Translations under genes and position numbers: made by a program
Source of the DNA: Hyphomonadaceae bacterium
Lineage (GTDB): Bacteria > Pseudomonadota > Alphaproteobacteria > Caulobacterales > Hyphomonadaceae
DNA length: 64,000 nt
Direction of reading: 5' to 3'
Assembly (NCBI GenBank): GCA_016714495.1
Contig: JADKDU010000005.1
Span: 124,001-188,000 of the forward strand
Shown here: positions 53,739 to 60,592 of the stretch, in pieces
Numbering within the stretch: position 1 is the first letter of the stretch
Layout: the number at the start of each line of letters is the position of its first letter
Notes under the pieces: generated by a model
What the model was told of the DNA's origin: nothing
Database searches by the model: none
The model's input: only the letters and a program-made list of their open reading frames with translations

Positions 53739-54092
53739 ATGAAAAACACATTCCTCGCACTTGTCGCCGGTATCGCGCTGATGGCGTGCTCCCCGGCGGC
53801 CGACCCCCCGCCCGCAGCCCCAGCTGCCCCCGCGGCCGAAACTCCGGCCATGCCTGAAACGGTCGCGCCGACAACCCCGCCGGCAAGCGACCCGGCTCTA
53901 GCCGACACCTGCAACATGGCGCAGTACGCCGCGCTGGTCGGCAAGCCAGCCGCCGACCCGGGGGTCCCACCAGCCGGCGCCACCGTCCGCATCATCAAGC
54001 CCGGCGATCAAGTTACGATGGATTTCCAGGCCACACGCCTGAATGTCGACGTCGATGCAGCCGGCACGATCACGGGCCTCCGCTGCGGCTGA
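53739..54092 (+). CDS. I78-family peptidase-inhibitor-like lipoprotein, copy 1
   Basis: A 117-residue predicted lipoprotein (signal ending LMAC) with a long Ala/Pro linker, then an I78-type domain: CNMAQYAALVGKPAADPGVP, then VRIIKPGDQVTMDFQATRLN and the C-terminal TGLRCG, the two Cys presumably forming the family disulfide. I78 proteins inhibit serine peptidases (elastase/subtilisin type) and may guard the periplasm. Start at the ATG at 53739. A homologous gene follows 69 bases later, after a terminator-like hairpin. Confidence 0.82.
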   Translation: MKNTFLALVAGIALMACSPAADPPPAAPAAPAAETPAMPETVAPTTPPASDPALADTCNMAQYAALVGKPAADPGVPPAGATVRIIKPGDQVTMDFQATRLNVDVDAAGTITGLRCG

Positions 54093-54113
54093 TCTACGAT
54101 CTCGCGTAAGCTT

Positions 54114-54148
54114 AAGCGCCCGCGGCGCCCGTCGCGGGCGTTTCATTT
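54114..54148 (+). terminator. Terminator between the two I78 genes
   Basis: CGCCCGCG (54117-54124) and CGCGGGCG (54133-54140) form a perfect 8-bp stem, extended by AAG/TTT to 11 pairs including one G-U, with an 8-base loop. TTTCATTT follows the stem. It ends 13 bases before the next ATG, so it may also shield that gene's ribosome site. Confidence 0.7.
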
Positions 54149-54161
54149 GAAGGGCGCCGTC

Positions 54162-54473
54162 ATGAAACGAGGTTTCGTCCTCCTGGCCTTTGCCGCCGCC
54201 GCGTGCACGACAACGCCAGCCGCGACGACGTCGCCTAAAACGCCGGACGCAGCCAACGCCGCCGTGTTGCCGCCCGAACAAGCCGACGCCTGCAAGGCCT
54301 CGTCCTATGCCGGACTGGTCGGCAAGCCTGCGATCGATCCAGACATCCCGCCGGCAGGCCGTCTCGTGCGCCACATCCGCCCCGACTCGATCGTGACAAT
54401 GGAATACGTCTTCGCCCGTTTGAACATCGAGATCGACACCCAAGGCGTCATCACCGGCGTCCGCTGCGGCTAG
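54162..54473 (+). CDS. I78-family peptidase-inhibitor-like lipoprotein, copy 2
   Basis: A 103-residue predicted lipoprotein (MKRGFVLLAFAAAAC) with a shorter linker and an I78 domain closely parallel to copy 1: CKASSYAGLVGKPAIDPDIP, then VRHIRPDSIVTMEYVFARLN and TGVRCG. The shared layout and adjacency point to a tandem duplication followed by divergence. Start at the ATG at 54162 with AAGGGCG upstream. The next gene (GT4) starts 67 bases after its stop. Confidence 0.82.
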   Translation: MKRGFVLLAFAAAACTTTPAATTSPKTPDAANAAVLPPEQADACKASSYAGLVGKPAIDPDIPPAGRLVRHIRPDSIVTMEYVFARLNIEIDTQGVITGVRCG

Positions 54474-54540
54474 CGGGCGCGGGAAGACTGCGATAAGGCG
54501 GTCACCTCGCGCGGAGGGCGGTCGTCATGAGGAATCGCAG

Positions 54541-55656
54541 GTGACGCGGCAATTCCTCGTCTTCGCGGACAAGATGTTCGCGCCGTCCGAAGGCTTCATC
54601 CAGAACGCGTACAAGAGCTTCGACCAGCTCCAGCCGGTATTCATCGGCAGCGAACTCCGCAGCGCAGCGCCCACAAGCGTCAAGGCGATTGAGCTTGGGC
54701 CGCTGCATGGCGCTCTTGGCGAGACAGGCTTCAAACAGTTTGGCCTCGTGTCCAAGAAGCTGAAGGCGCGGCTGGCGCAGGAGAAGCCATTGCTCATCCA
54801 CGCCCATTTCGGAAAATCCGGCGCCTACGCCCTGCCGCTGGCGCGCGCGATGGGCTTGCCGCTGGTGGTGACATATCATGGCGGCGATGCGACCAAGATC
54901 GCCAACACGAAGAACAGCGTTCTTCGTGTCTACAACCGCCGCCGCGAACGGCTGTGGCGCGAAGCGGCGCTGATCCTGCCGGTGTCAGGCTTTATCAAGG
55001 ACGAACTCGCAAAGGCCGGATGCCAGCCCGAAAAGATGACCGTCCACTACAACGGCGCCGATGCATCGCAGTTCAAGCCGGGCGAGAAGGGCAAGCTAAT
55101 CCTTTTCGCCGGACGCTGGGTCGAAAAGAAGGGCGTCGACACCCTGGTCCTCGCTCTGGCGCGGCTGGGACCGAAGCTGGCGGGCTGGCGCGTACGGATG
55201 GTCGGGGATGGGCCGCTGAAGGCGGAGCTTGCCGGGCGTCTGCAGGCGTCGGGCGTCGAGGCGGACCTGCCAGGCTGGATTCCCGCGAGTGACATGCCGC
55301 GCCACTTTGCAGAAGCGATGATCCACTGCGTCCCCTCGCGTCGCGCCGCGACAGGAGACGCCGAAGGACTGCCGACCGTGTGCATCGAGGCCATGCTATC
55401 GGGCTGCGCGATCGCTGCCACCCGGCACGCGGGCATCCCCGAATGCGTGAAAGACGGCGAGACCGGCCTGCTTGTTCCCGAGGGGGACGACACAGCGCTG
55501 GCCGATCGGCTGGAACGCCTGACCGGCAATATAACTGCAACCCTAGCCATGGGCGCGGCCGGGCGCGAGCTGGCCATGCGTGACTTCAACCTGGATACCC
55601 AGTCGCGGCGGCTGCAGGATCTGCTGCTCAGCGTGGCGGCGGGCGAGCGCCGCTAA
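54541..55656 (+). CDS. GT4-family glycosyltransferase
   Basis: A 371-residue GT-B glycosyltransferase. Motifs include LLIHAHFGKSGAYALPLARA, VVTYHGGDATKIANTKN, ILFAGRWVEKKGVDTLVLAL and the donor-site region GLPTVCIEAMLSGCAIAATR with its Glu. It begins with GTG at 54541 and MTRQFLVFADKMFAPSEGFI, which matches the usual GT4 opening; GAGGA is upstream. It sits between small lipoproteins and ribosomal protein genes; the other GT4 and GT9 genes are 2-4 kb upstream in the same direction, and may act on the same surface glycan. Confidence 0.9.
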   Translation: MTRQFLVFADKMFAPSEGFIQNAYKSFDQLQPVFIGSELRSAAPTSVKAIELGPLHGALGETGFKQFGLVSKKLKARLAQEKPLLIHAHFGKSGAYALPLARAMGLPLVVTYHGGDATKIANTKNSVLRVYNRRRERLWREAALILPVSGFIKDELAKAGCQPEKMTVHYNGADASQFKPGEKGKLILFAGRWVEKKGVDTLVLALARLGPKLAGWRVRMVGDGPLKAELAGRLQASGVEADLPGWIPASDMPRHFAEAMIHCVPSRRAATGDAEGLPTVCIEAMLSGCAIAATRHAGIPECVKDGETGLLVPEGDDTALADRLERLTGNITATLAMGAAGRELAMRDFNLDTQSRRLQDLLLSVAAGERR

Positions 55657-55660
55657 TCGC

Positions 55661-55688
55661 TTGCTTTTAGGCTTTTGCCGCGTATAAA
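55661..55688 (+). promoter_or_regulatory. Candidate promoter for rpmI-rplT
   Basis: TTGCTT (55661-55666), a 16-base spacer and TATAAA (55683-55688) match a sigma-70-like promoter, placing the rpmI transcript start about 110 bases before its ATG and leaving a leader in which L20-type feedback could act. Assigned by eye. Confidence 0.4.
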
Positions 55689-55806
55689 CCCCCACTTCCA
55701 CAGGACCGGACAGGCTAATGGCATGCCTCCCGGGACTTTTACAGGCGTCGCGCCGTTGATTCCTAACGGAATTTTCGGGTCGGACTGTCGCCAACAGGAG
55801 ACCGAA

Positions 55807-56013
55807 ATGCCGAAGATGAAGACCAAGCAGGCCGCTGCAAAGCGGTTTTCCATGACCGCGTCCGGCAAGCTCAAACGTGGCGTTGCCGGCAAGCGTCACC
55901 GACTGATCAGCCACAACTCGAAGTATATCCGCACCAACCGCGGCACCGTCGTGGTCGCCGAAGCGGATACGCCTCGCGTGAAGAAGCAATTCCTGCCCTA
56001 CGGCGTGAAGTAA
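55807..56013 (+). CDS. rpmI: Ribosomal protein bL35
   Basis: A 68-residue basic protein of the 50S subunit. The whole chain matches bL35: MPKMKTKQAAAKRFSMTASG at the start, KLKRGVAGKRHRLISH in the middle and QFLPYGVK at the end. ATG at 55807 with AGGAG about 8 bases upstream. rplT follows after 46 bases. The usual upstream partner infC is 2.8 kb away. Confidence 0.97.
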   Translation: MPKMKTKQAAAKRFSMTASGKLKRGVAGKRHRLISHNSKYIRTNRGTVVVAEADTPRVKKQFLPYGVK

Positions 56014-56059
56014 GCCTCGCCCTAGCGCGCACCCCCTGATCAGATAACGGAGTTTCCCT

Positions 56060-56425
56060 ATGCCCCGCGCCCGCGGCCGAGTTCCGGCCCACGCCCGTCA
56101 CCGCAAGGTTATCAAAGCCGCCAAAGGCTTTTACGGCCGTCGCAAGAATACCTTCCGCACAGCCCAGGCCGCCGTCGTCAAGGCCGGCGTCAACGCTTAC
56201 AAGGGCCGCAAGCAGAAAAAGCGCAATTTCCGCGCGCTCTGGATCCAGCGCATCAACGCCGCTGTCCGTTCGGTCGATGACAAGCTGACATACTCGCGTT
56301 TCATCGACGGCCTCAGCAAGGCTGGCCTCGGCGTTGACCGCAAGGTCATGGCCGATCTCGCCATGCACGAGCCGGCTGCGTTTACCGCCCTGGTGGAGAA
56401 GGCCCGGGCGGCGCTGGCGGCTTAA
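56060..56425 (+). CDS. rplT: Ribosomal protein bL20
   Basis: A 121-residue protein that binds 23S rRNA early in 50S assembly; in many bacteria it also represses its own operon by binding the mRNA leader. Conserved blocks are ARGRVPAHARHRKVIKAAKG, RRKNTFRTAQAAVVKAG and FRALWIQRINAAVRSVDDKL. Normal length. It is followed after 104 bases by pheS. Confidence 0.97.
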   Translation: MPRARGRVPAHARHRKVIKAAKGFYGRRKNTFRTAQAAVVKAGVNAYKGRKQKKRNFRALWIQRINAAVRSVDDKLTYSRFIDGLSKAGLGVDRKVMADLAMHEPAAFTALVEKARAALAA

Positions 56426-56494
56426 TCTAGCCACGGCGCTTATCTCCGAAGCCTTTCTCCGCTAGTTCCGACCGCAATGCGCGGGGCGGACTAT

Positions 56495-56526
56495 GGCCCC
56501 GTGCGAACCACAACCCGCACGAGGCC
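56495..56526 (+). promoter_or_regulatory. Hairpin that covers the pheS ribosome site
   Basis: GGCCCCGTGCG (56495-56505) pairs with CGCACGAGGCC (56516-56526) with one mismatch and a 10-base loop. The only Shine-Dalgarno-like bases before the pheS ATG (GAGG at 56521-56524) lie in its right arm. It could be a terminator from rplT, but it has no T tract and sits three bases before the ATG. Confidence 0.45.
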
Positions 56527-56529
56527 ATC

Positions 56530-57612
56530 ATGGCGATCGACCAACAGGTCAGCAGCATCGAGGCGGAAGCATCCTCCGCTATTGCCGCCGCATCCGACGA
56601 GGCTGCGCTCGAAGCCATCCGCGTTGCGGAACTCGGCAAGAAGGGCCGCGTCTCGCTGCTGATGCGCGAGCTTGGCGGCATGACGCCGGAACAGCGCCAG
56701 TCTGCCGGTCCTGCACTTAACGGCCTCAAGGACCGCCTCACCGCGGCGATCTCGACGCGCAAGGCCGACCTCGAACTCGCCACCCTCAACAAGCGGCTCG
56801 AGACCGAGCGCGAAGACCTCACCCTGCCCCCGCGCTACGAGCCAGTGGGCGCGTTGCATCCGGTGATGCAGGTGTTCGAGGAGCTCGCCGCCATCTTCGC
56901 CGACATGGGCTTCGCCGTCGCGGAAGGTCCGGACATCGAAGACGACTTCCACAACTTCACCGCGCTCAACTTCCCGCCCGGCCATCCAGCGCGCGAGATG
57001 CACGACACCTTCTTCATGAAGCCCGCAGCCGATGGCGCGCGGAAGCTGTTGCGTACACACACGTCTCCCATCCAGGTGCGCGCGATGCTGAGTTCGAAAC
57101 CGCCGATCCGCGTGATCGCGCCGGGCCGCGTCTACCGGAAGGACTGGGACGCGACGCACACGCCGATGTTCCACCAGATCGAAGGTCTCGTGATCGACGA
57201 CCGGGTGCATATGGGCCATCTGAAGTCATGCCTCACTGAAGCCTTCTCACGCTTCTTCGAAGTGCCGACGGCCGAGTCGCGCTTCCGCCCGCACTTCTTC
57301 CCCTTCACCGAACCGTCGGCGGAGATGGATATCCGCTGCGACCGTTCCGGGGCGGAGATCAAGGTCGGCGAAGGCAATGACTGGCTTGAGATCCTCGGCT
57401 GCGGCATGGTCCACCCCAACGTGCTCCGCGCCTGCAATATCGATCCGGAGCAATATCAAGGCTTCGCCTTCGGCCTCGGCGTCGATCGCCTCGCCATGCT
57501 GAAATACGGCATGCCCGATCTGCGTCCGTACTTCGAAGCCGACATCGAGTGGATCAAGCACTACGGCTTCAAACCCTGGCTCCTGCCGACCGTCACCGGG
57601 GGGCTTTCGTGA
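56530..57612 (+). CDS. pheS: Phenylalanyl-tRNA synthetase alpha subunit
   Basis: A 360-residue class II synthetase subunit with the catalytic site of the alpha2-beta2 enzyme. An N-terminal coiled-coil (~1-90) contacts tRNA. Motif 2 is in RVYRKDWDATHTPMFHQIEG, and HPVMQVFEELAAIFADMGF and FAFGLGVDRLAMLKYGMPDL are family blocks. The ribosome site is within a hairpin. Its TGA overlaps the GTG of an acetyltransferase gene (GTGA), which in turn overlaps pheT. Confidence 0.97.
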   Translation: MAIDQQVSSIEAEASSAIAAASDEAALEAIRVAELGKKGRVSLLMRELGGMTPEQRQSAGPALNGLKDRLTAAISTRKADLELATLNKRLETEREDLTLPPRYEPVGALHPVMQVFEELAAIFADMGFAVAEGPDIEDDFHNFTALNFPPGHPAREMHDTFFMKPAADGARKLLRTHTSPIQVRAMLSSKPPIRVIAPGRVYRKDWDATHTPMFHQIEGLVIDDRVHMGHLKSCLTEAFSRFFEVPTAESRFRPHFFPFTEPSAEMDIRCDRSGAEIKVGEGNDWLEILGCGMVHPNVLRACNIDPEQYQGFAFGLGVDRLAMLKYGMPDLRPYFEADIEWIKHYGFKPWLLPTVTGGLS

Positions 57613-58028
57613 GCAGCGGCTACGTCCTGCATGATGGACCGCCGGACGCAGAAACGCTTCTGCGGCTGCGTGGCGATGCCGGGCTTGCGACCTACTCGAT
57701 CGAGCAGGCGCGCCAAGGCGTCGCCAACTCGTTGTTCGGCGTCACCGTTACCTTCGGCAGTGAAGTCATCGGCATCGGGCGCGTCATCGGCGATGGCGGA
57801 TACTTCTTCACGGTATCCGACATTGCCGTTGGGCCCGCACACCAAGGCAAAGGCGTTGCGCGCATGATCATGACGCGGCTCACGACCTGGTTGCGCGAGA
57901 ATGCCCCCGCAAAGTCCTTCGTCTCGCTGTTTGCGGACGCGGGCGTCCCACCGCTCTATGAAAAATTCGGCTTCCGTATCTGCGGGGCCGAGGACACCGG
58001 CATGGTCTGGAATCGAGACGCACAATGA
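57609..58028 (+). CDS. GNAT-family N-acetyltransferase between pheS and pheT
   Basis: A 139-residue acetyltransferase. The acetyl-CoA loop is VSDIAVGPAHQGKGVARMIM (the Q/R-x-x-G-x-G/A motif) and the C-terminal block is PPLYEKFGFRICG. It begins at GTG 57609, overlapping the pheS stop by four bases, and its TGA overlaps the pheT ATG by four bases (ATGA), so the three genes should be translated in a coupled way. Acetyl acceptor unknown: a small amine, antibiotic or protein. A longer frame from 57549 lies inside pheS and is rejected. Confidence 0.88.
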   Translation: MSSGYVLHDGPPDAETLLRLRGDAGLATYSIEQARQGVANSLFGVTVTFGSEVIGIGRVIGDGGYFFTVSDIAVGPAHQGKGVARMIMTRLTTWLRENAPAKSFVSLFADAGVPPLYEKFGFRICGAEDTGMVWNRDAQ

Positions 58029-60580
58029 AATTCACCCTGCCCTGGCTGAAAGACTATCTCGAAACGAGCGCGGACCTTCCCGCGATCCTCGAAGCCATGA
58101 CGCAAGCCGGCCTCGAGGTTGAGGACGCGCATGATCCAAAAGATGCGCTGAAGCAGTTCACCGTCTGCCGCATCGTCTCGGCCAAGCAGCACCCGAACGC
58201 CGACAAGCTTCAGGTCTGTCAGGTGGAGACCGCCGATGGCATGAAGGAGATCGTGTGCGGCGGACTCAACGCCCGCCCCGGTCTCGTCACCGCCTATGCG
58301 CCAATCGGCGCCTACATTCCCGGCTCGGGCGTCACGCTCATTCCCAAGCCCGTGCGCGGCGTCGTTTCCAACGGCATGCTCTGCTCGGGCGGCGAGATGC
58401 AGACGGATGAGGATCCATTCCGCCTGCGCATTGCCCGCTTTGACGACTGGAAATTCCGCGCCGAAGCGCTCGGACTTTCCGAGGAGCAAGCTATCGCCGA
58501 TGGCGGCATCATTGAACTGCCCGATGATCTGAAAGTCGGCTCGCCCGTCGCGGATGCGCTTGGCGGCGACACTGTGATCGACTTCGAAGTGACGCCTAAC
58601 CGTCCCGACTGGCTCGGCGTCGTCGGCATTGCGCGCGATCTTGGCGCGAAGGGCGTCGGCAAGTTCAGGCTGGCTGAGGTGAAGCCCGTGCCGGGCCAAT
58701 TCCCCTCGCCGGTCAATGTGCGCATCGATGCGCCTGAGGCCTGCCCCGTTTTCGCGGGCCGACTGATTCGCGGCGTGAAGAACGGCCCCTCGCCGGACTG
58801 GCTGCAGAGGCGCCTGAAAGCGATCGGCATCAATCCGAAGAACATGCTGGTCGACGTCACCAACTACATCTCCTTCGACCGCGCCCGTCCGCTGCACGTC
58901 TATGACGCGGCAAAGCTGAAAGGCGATATCGTCGTCCAGCTCGGCAAGCTTCAGGTGATCGAAACGCCTGTCGACGCGCCCGTGCCCCACATCCTGCTGA
59001 AAGAGACCTTCGAGGGCCTCGACGGCGCAAAATACGACGTCGAGCCGGACTATTGCGTGATCGCTGACGATGACGGGCGCCGCACGATCGGGTTCGGCGG
59101 CGTCATGGGCGGAACGTCGACGGGATGCTCGATCGAGACGACAGATGTCTTCATCGAGAGCGCCTGGTTCGATCCCAACCGCACTGCGCGCACGGGGCGC
59201 GCCACAGGCATCATTTCCGACGCACGCTTCCGCTTCGAACGCGGCGTCGATCCGCATTCCTGCGTCAATGGCGTCGAACTGGCGACACGCCTGATCCTCG
59301 ACGCCTGCGGCGGCGAGCCGTCAGACGTCGTGGTCGCCGGCAATGTTCCTGCGGGCCCGCCATCAGTGAACTTCCAGCTGCGCGACATGAAGCGCCTCAC
59401 GGGCGTCGACATGAGCGCAGACCGGATGGAAGACATTCTTCGCGCGCTCGGCTTCGATCCCATTGTACCGGCGCGCATGAAAGAGGCCAGCAGGCTCTGG
59501 CCGGTCGACGTGCCGTCCTGGCGCCCCGATGTCGAAGGCTCGGCCGATATTGTCGAAGAGCTGATCCGCATCGAAGGTTACGACAAGCTTCCAGACGAGA
59601 AACTACCCGCGCCGGAAGGACCTGTGCGCGTGGTCGTGACGCCGCTGCAGAACCGCGTGCGCACGGCGCGTCGTGTTCTGGCTGGCCGTGGCTTCCTCGA
59701 AACCGTGACGTGGAGCTTCATGTTCCATAACACGGCCGCGCTGATGATCGGGGGGGCGAACAAACTGCAAGCTTCCCTGACCATCGATAACCCGATCGCA
59801 TCGAACCTCGACTATATGCGTCCATCCATGCTGGCGAACCTTGCCGAGGCCGCACAACGCAATGCCGATCATGGCGCGAGCCATGTGCGCCTGTTTGAAG
59901 CGGGTCCCGTCTACCCGGGCGACAAGCCGGATGATCAGCGCATGCATGTCGCCGCTGTCGTAAAAGCCGCGAAGGCTCGCGATTGGCAGGGCGCCCCGGC
60001 CGCCTACAACGCCTTCTCGGCCAAGGCGGATCTGTTCGCGATCCTGCAGGCGCTGGATCAATCGCCGGACAAATTTCAGGTCGGCGCTGCTGAAGGCGCA
60101 CACTGGCATCCCGGCCGCGCCGGCACGCTGCGCCTTGGTCCCAAGCAGGTCGTCGCCTCGTTCGGCGAACTGCACCCGGCCTTCCTGAAGGCGCTTCGTG
60201 TGGACGGCCCCGTCCTCGCCATCGAACTGGCGCTCGACGCTCTGCCGGCGGCCAAGGCGAAGACCGGCAAGACCCGCCCCGTGCTCGAAAAGGCCGATCA
60301 GACGCCGGTGACCCGCGACTTCGCCTTCGTGGTCGAGGAGAAGGTTCCAGCTGGCGACATCACCCGCATGGCGATGAAGGCCGACCCGAAGCTGATCACC
60401 GCCGCGCGCGTGTTCGACGTCTATCGCGGCGCAAACATCGGCGAAGGCAAGAAGTCCGTGGCGGTCGAAGTCACGCTGCAGGCCCGTGGAACGGCGCTGA
60501 CCGACGAGCAGATCGAAGCGGCGTCGTCCGCCATCGTCAAGTCTGTCGCGAAGGCGACCGGCGCGACTTTGCGAAGCTAG
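58025..60580 (+). CDS. pheT: Phenylalanyl-tRNA synthetase beta subunit
   Basis: An 851-residue subunit that binds tRNA and edits mischarged Tyr. It has the N-terminal tRNA-binding (EMAP-like) domain (~40-150, KQHPNADKLQVCQVET), the B3/B4 editing domain, the B5 domain, a pseudo-catalytic class II core (GFLETVTWSFMFHNTAALMI), and the C-terminal anticodon-binding FDX-ACB domain (KADQTPVTRDFAFVVEEKVP). It is somewhat longer than the ~800 usual. It overlaps the GNAT gene by ATGA. Convergent with cckA, with 12 bases between. Confidence 0.97.
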   Translation: MKFTLPWLKDYLETSADLPAILEAMTQAGLEVEDAHDPKDALKQFTVCRIVSAKQHPNADKLQVCQVETADGMKEIVCGGLNARPGLVTAYAPIGAYIPGSGVTLIPKPVRGVVSNGMLCSGGEMQTDEDPFRLRIARFDDWKFRAEALGLSEEQAIADGGIIELPDDLKVGSPVADALGGDTVIDFEVTPNRPDWLGVVGIARDLGAKGVGKFRLAEVKPVPGQFPSPVNVRIDAPEACPVFAGRLIRGVKNGPSPDWLQRRLKAIGINPKNMLVDVTNYISFDRARPLHVYDAAKLKGDIVVQLGKLQVIETPVDAPVPHILLKETFEGLDGAKYDVEPDYCVIADDDGRRTIGFGGVMGGTSTGCSIETTDVFIESAWFDPNRTARTGRATGIISDARFRFERGVDPHSCVNGVELATRLILDACGGEPSDVVVAGNVPAGPPSVNFQLRDMKRLTGVDMSADRMEDILRALGFDPIVPARMKEASRLWPVDVPSWRPDVEGSADIVEELIRIEGYDKLPDEKLPAPEGPVRVVVTPLQNRVRTARRVLAGRGFLETVTWSFMFHNTAALMIGGANKLQASLTIDNPIASNLDYMRPSMLANLAEAAQRNADHGASHVRLFEAGPVYPGDKPDDQRMHVAAVVKAAKARDWQGAPAAYNAFSAKADLFAILQALDQSPDKFQVGAAEGAHWHPGRAGTLRLGPKQVVASFGELHPAFLKALRVDGPVLAIELALDALPAAKAKTGKTRPVLEKADQTPVTRDFAFVVEEKVPAGDITRMAMKADPKLITAARVFDVYRGANIGEGKKSVAVEVTLQARGTALTDEQIEAASSAIVKSVAKATGATLRS

Positions 60581-60592
60581 CAGCAGCGGTCG

